DNA of 64,000 nucleotides. It comes from Streptomyces sp. CB02414. Lineage in GTDB: Bacteria > Actinomycetota > Actinomycetes > Streptomycetales > Streptomycetaceae. A program made the translations under genes and the position numbers. Shown here piece by piece: positions 41,272-49,243 of the stretch (positions are counted from its first letter, which is position 1; every line of letters begins with the position of its first letter). A model generated the notes under the pieces. The model searched no databases. It worked only from the letters and a program-made list of their open reading frames with translations, and had not been told where the DNA came from. Where the stretch lies: positions 186,001-250,000 of the forward strand of contig NZ_LIPF01000006.1 in assembly GCF_001905385.1 (NCBI RefSeq), in the 5' to 3' direction.

Positions 41272-42570
41272 ATGCAGCCGCAGCCGCCGGCGCAGCCGCC
41301 GAGCCGCCGGATACGCCCGCGCAGGCTCGCCGCGATCGCGACCGTCACCGCCGTGACCTTCGCGGTCAGCACCTCGGCCGGCACCGGCCGGCTCGCCCCC
41401 GGCACCACGGCGGCGGGCCCCGGCCCGGCAGCCCTCTCCCGCTCCTCCGCGCACGGCCCCTGCATGATCAGCGGTGGTCCCGAGATCCAGATGTCCGAGG
41501 GCGTCCCCACCTCCGCCGGCTACGCCCGCTCCACGGGCACCGTCCGGGCCCTCAACCTGATGATCGACTTCTCCGACGCCCCCGGCGAGGGCAAGGCGAT
41601 GGACCGCTACGCGGAGTTCTTCCCGCAGACCGAGGAATGGTTCCGCACCAGTTCCTACGGCCGCCTCGACTACCGCCCCGAGACCCCGATCCGGGACTGG
41701 CTGCGCATGCCGAAGTCGTTCGCCGAGTACGGCATAGAGCGCGGCGCCCCGTTCGAGCCCGGCTACCGGGAACTGGTCGAGGACATGGTGGCGGAGGCCG
41801 ACGCGAAGGTCGACTTCCGCGCGTACGACCTCGTGAACGTCCTGGTCACCCCGAACGCGGGCCCGTCCGCCCTGGACACGGTCCTGTCCGTCACCTTCGC
41901 CGGCAACGCGGAGGCACCGGTCGCCGACGGCGTCCCCGTCGCCAACGCCTCCTTCGTCTACTCCCGCCAGGACGACGGCTCCGGCTCCTACGACGAGACC
42001 GGCTACCGCGTCCTGCCTCACGAGAACGGCCACGTCTTCGGCCTCCCCGACCTCTACACCCAGGAGGGCGGCGGTGCCGTCGGGCACTGGGACATCATGA
42101 GCGAGGACTGGGGCGCCAACAACGACCTCCTCGGCTGGCACAAGTGGAAGCTGGGCTGGCTCGACCGCACCCAGGTGCACTGCGCGTCGGCACCGGGGAC
42201 GACGGAGTACACACTGACCCCGCTGGCCCGCAAGGGCGGCGACAAACTGGTGGTCGTGCCACTGGACTCGGAGTCCGGGTACGCGGTCGAACTGCGCACC
42301 CGCGCAGGCAACGACGAGGTGGTCTGCCGGCCAGGCATCCTGATCTACAAGGTCGACGCGGACGTGGACACGGGCATGGGCCCGGTGACCGTCTACGACT
42401 CCCGGCAGGACAGCGGCGGCTGCACCCGCGCCCCGAACGTCCACGCCGAACTCTCGGACGCCGCCTTCACCCCCGGCGAGACCTTCAAGGACCCGCGCCA
42501 CGGCGTCACGATCGCGGTCTCGGGAGCGGACTCGAAGGGCGACCACCAGGTGCGCGTCACCCGGCGCTGA
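41272..42570 (+). CDS. M6 family metalloprotease domain protein
   Basis: A 432-residue secreted protease. A basic start (RRIRPRRL) and hydrophobic core (AAIATVTAVTFAVSTSAG) form a signal peptide. The M6 zinc site HENGHVFGLPDL matches HExxHxxGxxD, preceded by a conserved RTSSYGRLDYR segment and followed by HWDIMSEDWGANN and LLGWHKWKLGWL typical of immune-inhibitor-A-like enzymes. The C-terminal 120 residues form a beta-sandwich. ATG 41272 has GGGAGG upstream. No adjacent inhibitor gene. Confidence 0.88.
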   Translation: MQPQPPAQPPSRRIRPRRLAAIATVTAVTFAVSTSAGTGRLAPGTTAAGPGPAALSRSSAHGPCMISGGPEIQMSEGVPTSAGYARSTGTVRALNLMIDFSDAPGEGKAMDRYAEFFPQTEEWFRTSSYGRLDYRPETPIRDWLRMPKSFAEYGIERGAPFEPGYRELVEDMVAEADAKVDFRAYDLVNVLVTPNAGPSALDTVLSVTFAGNAEAPVADGVPVANASFVYSRQDDGSGSYDETGYRVLPHENGHVFGLPDLYTQEGGGAVGHWDIMSEDWGANNDLLGWHKWKLGWLDRTQVHCASAPGTTEYTLTPLARKGGDKLVVVPLDSESGYAVELRTRAGNDEVVCRPGILIYKVDADVDTGMGPVTVYDSRQDSGGCTRAPNVHAELSDAAFTPGETFKDPRHGVTIAVSGADSKGDHQVRVTRR

Positions 42571-42637
42571 CGACCGGCGCCGCCCTACGGCGGCATACGG
42601 TAGGCGGGCCCGCCACGACCGCCGTACCGGAGACCCG

Positions 42638-44251
42638 ATGCCCGCCGACCTCACGCACGACACCTCACCGGACGGCTCCGGCACCGCACCGACCGCGGAC
42701 ACGGACCCGCCCGCCGAGGCGGTGACCCCCCTCCTGCGCGGCATCGCCGTACTCCACCACCTCACCGGGGCGCGCGACGGCACCCTCAGCCTCAGCGGCC
42801 TGGAGAAGGCCACCGGCCTGGCCCGCTCCACGGTCGACCGCGTCACGGCCACCCTCGCCCGCATGAGTTACGTCCGCCTCGACGGCCGCGACGTGACCCT
42901 CGCCCCCCGCCTGACGGAACTGGGCAACGCCTACCTGGCCGCCCTCCGCCTCCCCGCCCTGCTCTCCGCCCGCGCCGACGCGCTCGCCGACGAGCTGGAC
43001 GAGTCGGTCTCCCTGGCGGTCGCCGACGGGGACGGCATCCGCTTCATCCACCAGGCCACCCGCCGCCGCGCGATGTCCCTCAGCTTCCGCATCGGCGACC
43101 TCCTGCCCGCCGAACGCACGGCCCCCGGGCCCCTGTTCGCCACGGAGTGGACGGACGCCGACTGGAACCACTGGCACACCCGCAGAGCAGCAGACCCCCA
43201 CCACCACACCTTCCCGGCCGTCCCCCCGGCAGAACACCCCGCCCCCGACTCGGACTTCACACACCGTACGGCCATGGCGGCAACCGCCGGCTGGTCCCTG
43301 GACGACCAGCTGATCGAACCGGGCCTGGTCGCCGTCTCCGTCCCCGTACGCGACCCCCGCACCGGCGCCCCGGCCTGCGTGGCGAGCATCGTCAGCCACA
43401 CCAGCCGCCACACCGCCGACGACCTGCGCGCAACCCTCCTCCCCCGCCTCCGCGAGGCGGTCCGCTCGATGGAACACACCCTGCGCACCACGCCGCCCCC
43501 GCGCCCCACCCCACCCCCGGCCGACCTGGCCACATGGACGGGCGCGTCGAAGCAGGAACTCGGCCGTGACTTCGTCGAATCCCTGGCCCGCGGCCTCACC
43601 GTCCTCACGGCCTTCGACGAGAACCGCCCGTCCCTCACCCTCACCGAGGTCGCGAAGGCGACGGGCCTGTCCCGCGCCACCGCCCGCCGGGCCCTGATCA
43701 CCCACGAACACGCGGGCCTGGTACGGCGACGCACTGCCGACCACACCTTCACCCTCACCCCCCGCGTCCTCTCCCTCGGCTTCCCACCCCTCTCCCGCAC
43801 CTCCCTTCCCCAGATCGCCCAGCCCCACCTGACCACCCTCGCCGACCGCGTCCACGAATCGATCGCGCTGGCCGTCCTGTCCGACTCCGGCGAGGAGATC
43901 CAGTACACGGCCCGGGCGTCCACCGGCCGCGTCCTGAGCGCCCACATCGCGATCGGCACCCGCCTCCCCGCCCACGCGACCGCCCTCGGCCGCGTCCTCC
44001 TCCCCGAGCCCCCGGCCGCCGGCTACGCCCTGGTCGACGAGGAACTGGAGGCCGGCCTGCGCTCCCTCGCCGTCCCGGTCCACGACCGCGAGGGCCACGT
44101 CGTCGCCGCCCTCAACGTCGCGATGCACGCCGCCCGCCGCACACCAGAGGCCTGCGTGACGGACATCCTCCCGCCCCTCCGCGAAACCGCCGCCCGCATC
44201 GAGGCCGACCTGAGCACGGCGGGCCGCTTCCGCCCGGTCCCCCTCACCTGA
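42638..44251 (+). CDS. Fused double IclR-family regulator
   Basis: A 537-residue protein that holds two IclR-type units in one chain. Unit 1 (about residues 30-290): HTH GLEKATGLARSTVDRVTATLARMSYV, then an effector domain. Unit 2 (about residues 315-530): RGLTVLTAFDENRPSLTLTEVAKATGLSRATARRALITHEHAGLV, then VHESIALAVLSDSGEEIQYTARA as in PcaR/PobR-type IclR proteins. IclR proteins normally act as dimers or tetramers of 250-residue chains, so the fusion resembles a pre-made dimer. ATG 42638 follows CCGGAGA. Target gene not evident. Confidence 0.85.
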   Translation: MPADLTHDTSPDGSGTAPTADTDPPAEAVTPLLRGIAVLHHLTGARDGTLSLSGLEKATGLARSTVDRVTATLARMSYVRLDGRDVTLAPRLTELGNAYLAALRLPALLSARADALADELDESVSLAVADGDGIRFIHQATRRRAMSLSFRIGDLLPAERTAPGPLFATEWTDADWNHWHTRRAADPHHHTFPAVPPAEHPAPDSDFTHRTAMAATAGWSLDDQLIEPGLVAVSVPVRDPRTGAPACVASIVSHTSRHTADDLRATLLPRLREAVRSMEHTLRTTPPPRPTPPPADLATWTGASKQELGRDFVESLARGLTVLTAFDENRPSLTLTEVAKATGLSRATARRALITHEHAGLVRRRTADHTFTLTPRVLSLGFPPLSRTSLPQIAQPHLTTLADRVHESIALAVLSDSGEEIQYTARASTGRVLSAHIAIGTRLPAHATALGRVLLPEPPAAGYALVDEELEAGLRSLAVPVHDREGHVVAALNVAMHAARRTPEACVTDILPPLRETAARIEADLSTAGRFRPVPLT

Positions 44252-44300
44252 CCAACCGCTACACTGTCGACGGCGGCACTGCACCTTGCCGCCATGCCTT

Positions 44301-44376
44301 GCCTTCGTAGCTCAGGGGATAGAGCACCGCTCTCCTAAAGCGGGTGTCGCAGGTTCGAATCCTGCCGGGGGCACCA
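44301..44376 (+). tRNA. tRNA-Arg (anticodon CCT), attB-like
   Basis: A complete cloverleaf: acceptor stem GCCTTCG/CGGGGGC (with G-U pairs), D-arm GCTCAGGGGATAGAGC, and anticodon stem CCGCT/AGCGG around loop CTCCTAA with anticodon CCT (codon AGG). The T-arm has GGTTCGAATCC. The CCA end is encoded. Its 3' half recurs twice downstream (46037 and 47401), making it the likely attachment site of a past integrative element. Confidence 0.94.
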
Positions 44377-44419
44377 GTCGAAAGGCCCCGGACCGATCAT
44401 GGTTCCGGGGCCTTTCGAC
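44377..44419 (+). terminator. Terminator of tRNA-Arg
   Basis: GTCGAAAGGCCCCGGA (44377-44392) pairs exactly with 44404-44419 across an 11-base loop, directly after the CCA end. Confidence 0.85.
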
Positions 44420-44433
44420 ATCTACGTCCGACA

Positions 44434-44994
44434 TCAACGGGTGCGCTGTCCAGCGGCAACCGATGTCCTGTGGACACGGCGGAGTAGGAAGTAGCGGTTG
44501 GCAGCCGGAAGGAACATCAGCACCACGGCGGAGAGCACGGCGACCACGTGCACCACCCGGCTGGCCCCGAAGACCAGGTCCAGCGCTCCGGCCTCCGCCA
44601 GTGCCGTGCCGAGCGTGCGGCCCTCGGCCAAGGCACGGATCGGTTCCACCACCATCGACGCCATGCCCACCACACCGAGGCCCAGCGTCAGCACGATCCG
44701 GGCCCAGCCCTGGCCACGGCGCATCCTGAATGCGAGAAGGAGCGCCACGGCGAAGACGGGCAACCGCACTGCGAGCCCTCCAACGATCTCGGCGGCGGAA
44801 CCCGAGTCCTCGGCCGCCAATCTGCCCACCGCCAGAACCGTCTCAAAGGCACCGGCGGCAACAGCCGTGATCCATAACGCGAACGCGACGTGCACCGGCC
44901 CAGGAGGCGCCTGGGAACCCGACACCAGGCACTCTGCGCCGGAGGCGTGAGATCGGTCGACGGAAGGAACTGGGTGCGCGGAGCGCGACATCAT
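44434..44994 (-). CDS. Small integral membrane protein
   Basis: A 186-residue protein of four predicted TM helices (VHVAFALWITAVAAGAFETVL; LPVFAVALLLAF; IVLTLGLGVVGMASMVV; VVHVVAVLSAVVLMFLPA) and a short charged tail. It resembles uncharacterised Streptomyces four-TM proteins. ATG 44994 or 44991 has GAGG upstream. It lies just past tRNA-Arg, inside the region bounded by tRNA fragments, so it may be part of an integrated segment. Confidence 0.65.
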   Translation of the reverse strand: MMSRSAHPVPSVDRSHASGAECLVSGSQAPPGPVHVAFALWITAVAAGAFETVLAVGRLAAEDSGSAAEIVGGLAVRLPVFAVALLLAFRMRRGQGWARIVLTLGLGVVGMASMVVEPIRALAEGRTLGTALAEAGALDLVFGASRVVHVVAVLSAVVLMFLPAANRYFLLRRVHRTSVAAGQRTR

Positions 44995-45557
44995 GGCCTC
45001 AATTCGTGAGACTGAGGAACGGGCACGAGCAGCGCTCCCGATCCTCCAGGCACGGCACAGCCATGGCCCGCCTGCTGACCCGTGCATTTCTGCGGGGGGT
45101 ATCCCCACTCCTACTTCCTGGACTGAGCGGCCCGTTGAGTCGGGCTCGAGCCAGCGGGGACATCCGTGCCCGCTAACTCGACCTAAGAAGCCGCAGTGCA
45201 CCGGCCAAACGCCCCAGCTTCCGGTCCCGGGCCTGTGGTTTGACTCCACGAGTCGGGGATCTCGACTGTCGTGCGCCCCCCATGACGGTGTACGCGTTTA
45301 CAGGTGTCGACGATCTTCCCCTTGTAGCAATGCGCGCCTCACATGTTTAGGTATCGAGCCTGGTGAGGGCAGAAATGGCCTTCATTTTGCGCCAGTGCGT
45401 GCTTCCGTGCTTCGGACATGCGCCCCGCGTCAAAACGGGGATCTCTCGCGGATGGTGGGTAAGAGTCCCCCGCAACCACAGGAAGGCCCCGTCTCACTCA
45501 GGTCGGGAAGCCCGTGAGACGGGGCCCTGGATTCACGGCACACCAAAGGAGACGAAC
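44995..45557. other. 563-bp stretch without a convincing gene
   Basis: Both strands hold open frames, but none has coding-type third-position bias plus a ribosome-binding site. G+C is visibly lower than elsewhere from about 45240. It is probably eroded mobile-element sequence. A strong hairpin ends it (45486-45527). Confidence 0.55.
45486..45527. terminator. Strong hairpin before the small membrane-protein gene
   Basis: GGCCCCGTCTCAC (45486-45498) and its exact complement (45515-45527) enclose a 16-base loop. It may terminate transcription from the left or act as an attenuator in the leader of the 45558 gene. Confidence 0.7.
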
Positions 45558-45827
45558 GTGAACCTCGTTCGGTCCCATTCCCGCTACCTGAGGTGCCCAC
45601 ACCCAGGTTTCGAGCGTTACCGCAATGGATTGAAGATCGTCATTGTGGTGATCATTCTCTACCTCCTCGGAGTCAGCCCTGAGTGGGTTGCGTGCTCAGG
45701 TGCACTGATCGGTCTCTACTCAGAGATCGAAGCTGCCCAGCAGGCGCCTTCGGCATTGGATCCGTCCCTGCGTGCCGAGGCGGACGGGCGACCGTCGCCG
45801 CACCTGGCAGCCGATACGGAGCCCTGA
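45558..45827 (+). CDS. Small membrane protein of unknown function
   Basis: An 89-residue protein with one or two hydrophobic segments (IVIVVIILYLLGV and WVACSGALIGLY) flanked by a basic N-terminus and an acidic, Pro/Ala-rich C-terminus. The GTG start at 45558 has an ideal AAAGGAG. Composition and codon use are less GC-biased than in neighbouring genes, in line with imported DNA. A holin-like role is possible but not supported by a motif. Confidence 0.6.
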   Translation: MNLVRSHSRYLRCPHPGFERYRNGLKIVIVVIILYLLGVSPEWVACSGALIGLYSEIEAAQQAPSALDPSLRAEADGRPSPHLAADTEP

Positions 45828-46036
45828 TCAGGACGGCGGCCACCCGGTACAGCAGCGGAACAACGCACAGCAACTACAGCCGTCCGCCAACGGGCTCCCG
45901 AAGTCGTGAAGCAGGCGGTGTGACGGTCAGCGACCGATCCCTGTAGAGCCACGGATGAGGAGGCTTCTGGCGTCCACAACTGGCATCAACGACGCCGGAC
46001 GGAGGCGTACACCAGCACCTCTGTCCGGCCGTCGCG

Positions 46037-46078
46037 CCTCCTGAAGCGGGTGTCGCAGGTTCGACTCCTGCCGGGGGA
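46037..46078 (+). repeat. tRNA-Arg 3'-half remnant (att-like), copy 1
   Basis: From 46038 to 46077 the sequence matches the 3' half of tRNA-Arg(CCT) (44332-44371) at 38 of 40 positions. No acceptor 5' half accompanies it. A terminator-like hairpin follows. This is the expected scar (attR/attL) of a tRNA-integrating element. Confidence 0.8.
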
Positions 46079-46086
46079 CAGAGAAA

Positions 46087-46123
46087 GGGGCCAGCCCAGG
46101 GGGTTCCCCTTCCAGGCTGGCCC
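46087..46123 (+). terminator. Terminator-like hairpin after the tRNA remnant
   Basis: GGGCCAGCC (46088-46096) and GGCTGGCCC (46115-46123) form a 9-bp stem, in the place where a tRNA terminator would be. It supports the view that the remnant came with its own 3' flank. Confidence 0.6.
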
Positions 46124-46228
46124 TTCGTGGTGTCCGGGGAGTGCCCTTCGGTCAGCCGCTCCGCCTGCTGCCTTTCCGTGGTGGGAAACCGGCTGTGAGG
46201 GACGGGTGGTTCGGAAGACGATGTCCGT

Positions 46229-47329
46229 ATGCGAGTGGGAGTGGTCGGGCTCAGGATGGGGCTTCACCTGGCGGACTGGTGCCGCAAGGTGGGCATGGAG
46301 ATCGTGGCGGCATGTGACCGCGACCCCGAACGCCGTGCCGTGGCGCGGGCGCGGTTTCCCGGTGCGGTGTTGGTGGAGCGGTGGGAGGAGCTGCTGGAGC
46401 ACCGTCTCGACGGGGTCGTGCTGGCCAACGACTTCGACGAGCACGCGCCGTTGGCCATCGCGTTCCTGGACCGTGGGGTGCATGTGCTGTCCGAGTCGGC
46501 CGCGTGCGCGGACGCCGCGGAAGGGGAGCGGCTCATCGCGGCGGCGGACGGGTCGTCCGCGACCTACTCCTTCGCCGAGAACTACGTGGGCCATCCGCAC
46601 GTCCATCTCATCCGGCAGGCGATCGAGGCCGGGGAGCTGGGCCGGATCGGCCTGATCGAAGCGGACTACCTGCACGGCATGTCCCCGGCCGAGGTCACGG
46701 GCCTGATCGGTGATCCGGCGCACTGGCGCGGGCGCATCGCTCCTACGGCGTACTGCACACACACCCTCTCGCCGGTGCTGGCCCTCACGGACGCCTGGCC
46801 GGTGGAGGTGTCGGCGTTCCCCGTGGACGAGGCGGATCCGCGCGCCGCGGTCGTCATGGCGGTACGGCTGTCCACCGGGGCGCTGGCGCTCACTCGGCAC
46901 GGGTTCCTCCAGGGCGAGGCCGACAGCCACTGGAGCTGGATCTCCGTACGCGGCAGCCAGGCGCTGGCCGAGTCCGTCCGGACCGCCGGCGAACGGTCCT
47001 GGTCCGTCCGTGTCAGAACGGAGGGCTGGGCGGCCGCGGAGGGACACGCACGCGAGGAAGTACGCACCCCTCCGCCCATCGCCCTCGCCGGGCAACCTGT
47101 GGCCCGCGGGGCCGAGGGCACCGTACGGGTACTGTGCGCCTTCCGGGCCACGATGGAACATGGAGAGCCGCCGCTGGTACCGGTACGGCCCGCCGTGGCC
47201 GCGTCACTGGTCGGCGTGGCCGGTGCGGAGTCACTGGCCTTCGGTTCCCGTCCGGTCCCGGTACCCGTGGTGACGGCCGGCCCACCAGGAACCACTGGAC
47301 AGGCAAGAGGCCCCGACGTCCGTAGCTGA
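46229..47329 (+). CDS. Gfo/Idh/MocA family oxidoreductase
   Basis: A 366-residue NAD(P)-dependent sugar or polyol dehydrogenase-like protein. The Rossmann N-terminus is RVGVVGLRMGLHLADW (variant GxxGxxxG) with AACDRDPER after it. The second motif ESAACADA replaces the usual EKP, so the catalytic lysine of that motif is absent. The C-terminal beta-sheet domain follows. This divergence makes activity on sugars uncertain. ATG 46229 is preceded by GACGAT six bases upstream. It sits between two tRNA-Arg remnants, so it is probable cargo. Its last codons run into the second repeat region. Confidence 0.78.
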   Translation: MRVGVVGLRMGLHLADWCRKVGMEIVAACDRDPERRAVARARFPGAVLVERWEELLEHRLDGVVLANDFDEHAPLAIAFLDRGVHVLSESAACADAAEGERLIAAADGSSATYSFAENYVGHPHVHLIRQAIEAGELGRIGLIEADYLHGMSPAEVTGLIGDPAHWRGRIAPTAYCTHTLSPVLALTDAWPVEVSAFPVDEADPRAAVVMAVRLSTGALALTRHGFLQGEADSHWSWISVRGSQALAESVRTAGERSWSVRVRTEGWAAAEGHAREEVRTPPPIALAGQPVARGAEGTVRVLCAFRATMEHGEPPLVPVRPAVAASLVGVAGAESLAFGSRPVPVPVVTAGPPGTTGQARGPDVRS

Positions 47330-47400
47330 CATCAACGACACCGGACGGGAAGATACGCCGGCGTCTGCGTCCGGCCGTCGCACCAGCACCGCGACAGCAC
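47330..47400. repeat. Repeat shared with the flank of remnant copy 1
   Basis: A CATCAACGAC(G/A)CCGGACGG segment with the later GTCCGGCCGTCGC precedes both tRNA remnants (45983-46036 and 47330-47400), forming a hairpin each time. The two ends are thus duplicated, as expected for repeated integration at the same site. Confidence 0.6.
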
Positions 47401-47445
47401 CCTTGAGCGGGTGTCGCAGGCTCGGGCGGTCCTGCCGGGGGCACA
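47401..47445 (+). repeat. tRNA-Arg 3'-half remnant (att-like), copy 2
   Basis: GAGCGGGTGTCGCAGG and CCTGCCGGGGGCAC match tRNA-Arg exactly, separated by a changed T-loop with three extra bases. It is more decayed than copy 1. Confidence 0.7.
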
Positions 47446-47542
47446 CCGCTCGTTACGTCGCCGACCTGGGTCTTCTCCCGCAGGGAGGCGATGTGGTGGT
47501 CCTCGGGGCCCTCGTCCGGGGCCGGCTGTCGTCCTGCCCGGA

Positions 47543-48232
47543 TCACGCCGATGGGCGTTCGCCGTGGTGGGCGACCGTGATGAGGGGGTCGGGGCCAGGG
47601 GTCTCGAGTTCGTCGACCACGGCGACGGCCAGATCCTCGGCGCTGATCCAGGACCGGCCGTCGGCCCCGACGAGCAGGGTGTCGGTGCCGCGCCGGTAGC
47701 GGCCGGTCCGTGTGCCGGGTTCCAGCAGGGCCGGTGGGCTCAGGTAGACACAGTCGGCATCGGCGTGGGACTGGCAGGTTCGCAGCTGCGCGATTCCGGC
47801 GGCGGCGACGGCCCTGATGCCGGCGGGTACGTACGCCGGATTGTCGGCGACCAGCAGCCCGGGGGCGTCGGGGCTGCGCAACGCCCCCGCGCCGCCGACC
47901 ACGAGGACGCGGATCTGGAGCTGGGCGGCGATGTCCAGCACCCTGCGGGTGGTGCCGACCAGGAACTCCTCGTCGACCGGTACGGTCCGCACGGTCAGTA
48001 CGACGGCGTCCACCGCGCCGTGGGAGACGGAGCCCGCGAGCGCCTCGCGCACGGCGTGCGGGTCGGTGGCGTCGACCGCGACCGGCGTCACGTTCGGAGC
48101 GCCCGGATCCTCACTCGCGGGCTTCCGGGACAGAGCGAGCACCTGGTGTCCGCGTGTACCGGCCTCCTTGATCACCCGGCTGCCGACCATCCCGGTGGCT
48201 CCCAGTACGGCGATCGTCATGCCTGTCTTCAT
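47543..48232 (-). CDS. NAD(P)-binding SDR-like protein
   Basis: A 229-residue atypical SDR of the NmrA/YwnB kind: MTIAVLGATGMVGSRVIKEA (GxxGxxG) at the start, VDATDP, then VLVVGGAGALRSPDAPGL. There is no YxxxK dyad, so it may be a redox sensor rather than an enzyme. ATG 48232 has AAGGACGG upstream. The end of the upstream transporter frame overlaps its beginning by 122 bases. It is divergent from a LysR regulator. Confidence 0.83.
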   Translation of the reverse strand: MKTGMTIAVLGATGMVGSRVIKEAGTRGHQVLALSRKPASEDPGAPNVTPVAVDATDPHAVREALAGSVSHGAVDAVVLTVRTVPVDEEFLVGTTRRVLDIAAQLQIRVLVVGGAGALRSPDAPGLLVADNPAYVPAGIRAVAAAGIAQLRTCQSHADADCVYLSPPALLEPGTRTGRYRRGTDTLLVGADGRSWISAEDLAVAVVDELETPGPDPLITVAHHGERPSA

Positions 48233-49184
48233 CGAGTCCGTCCTTCTCGTTTGTGGTGGTCACGCCGTCCGGGCTTCTCGGACCGCGCTTCGGGGAATTG
48301 AGCTGCGCCGCGAGCAACGCGGCCAGGGCGAGGACGAAGCCGAAGGTCTGCGACGCGCTCAGTGACTCGCCCAGCGCGACGCCGATGACGGTCGCGACCA
48401 GCGGGGACAGCAGCACCAGCGGTGCGGCCGCGCCGACCGACAGCCTTCCGATGCCGCGGAACCACAGCGTGGACGCGACCAGTCCGCCCACGCTGCCGAG
48501 CCACAGGTATCCGCCGACGGCTCCGGCGTCGATGTGCGGGGGTGCCCCCTCGAACGCGGCCGCGAGGGGAAGCAGCAGCAGTCCGCCCGCCGCCAGCTGC
48601 CAACCGGTCAGGGACAGCGGACCGACCCCCGCGGGAAGGCCCCACCGCTTGGTGAGGACGATCCCGGCGGCCATGGAGGCCGTACCGCCGAGCCCGGCGA
48701 GGACGCCGACGACGTCCAGCCGGGCCTGCGGTCCCAGCACGACGAGTCCGACGCCGGCCACGCCGAGCACGCCCCAGGTCAGTCGCCAGGCCGTCGGCCG
48801 GACGCGGAGGATCACGGCGGCCAACCCCGCGACGATCAGCGGCTGGGCGGCGCCGAGAGTGGCGGCGACACCGCCGGGGAGCCGTTCGGCCGCGACGAAC
48901 AGGAGGGGGTAGAGGGCCCCGATGTTGAGCGCGCCGAGGACGGCGGCCTTCCACCACCAGTCCCCGCGCGGAAGCACTCGGGTGAGCGCCAGCGCGAGCA
49001 GCCCGCCGGGCAGTGCGCGGAGCATCCCGGCGAACAGCGGATGCCCGGGCGGAAGCAGTTCCGTGGTGACCACGTACGTGGTGCCCCAGGCCGCGGGAGC
49101 GAGTGCGGTCAGTGCGACGGTCGCCAACTGTGGCGCGTACGGGATCCGCGGCGGGCCGAGGGCCCGCTCCGTCGAGGTGTCCAT
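48111..49184 (-). CDS. EamA (DMT) family transporter with overlong C-terminus
   Basis: A 357-residue frame. Ten predicted TM helices end at about ALAALLAAQLNS, a normal EamA length near 295 residues. The remaining 60 residues are charged, without any domain, and overlap the next gene by 122 bases. A TGA lies one frame away near 48269, where a standard DMT protein would end just before the next gene. A frameshift that extended the protein, or a sequencing slip, is therefore likely. ATG 49184 is the start; LysR is divergent. Confidence 0.75.
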   Translation of the reverse strand: MDTSTERALGPPRIPYAPQLATVALTALAPAAWGTTYVVTTELLPPGHPLFAGMLRALPGGLLALALTRVLPRGDWWWKAAVLGALNIGALYPLLFVAAERLPGGVAATLGAAQPLIVAGLAAVILRVRPTAWRLTWGVLGVAGVGLVVLGPQARLDVVGVLAGLGGTASMAAGIVLTKRWGLPAGVGPLSLTGWQLAAGGLLLLPLAAAFEGAPPHIDAGAVGGYLWLGSVGGLVASTLWFRGIGRLSVGAAAPLVLLSPLVATVIGVALGESLSASQTFGFVLALAALLAAQLNSPKRGPRSPDGVTTTNEKDGLDEDRHDDRRTGSHRDGRQPGDQGGRYTRTPGARSVPEARE

Positions 49185-49243
49185 GTGAGGCAGTCTCGGG
49201 ACCGGGCCTGCAATGAGTCCAACACATGCTTGTCATCACACCT

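Noticed and set aside
44434..45249. Extended membrane-protein frame beginning MESNHRPGTGS
   Set aside because: The leading 80 residues are non-coding in composition, and a start with GAGG exists at 44994. Such MESNHRP openings are a common spurious prediction.
44993..45517. A 174-codon plus-strand frame in the tRNA-Arg island
   Set aside because: It has no ribosome-binding site, unusual amino-acid composition with many Cys, and weak third-position bias.
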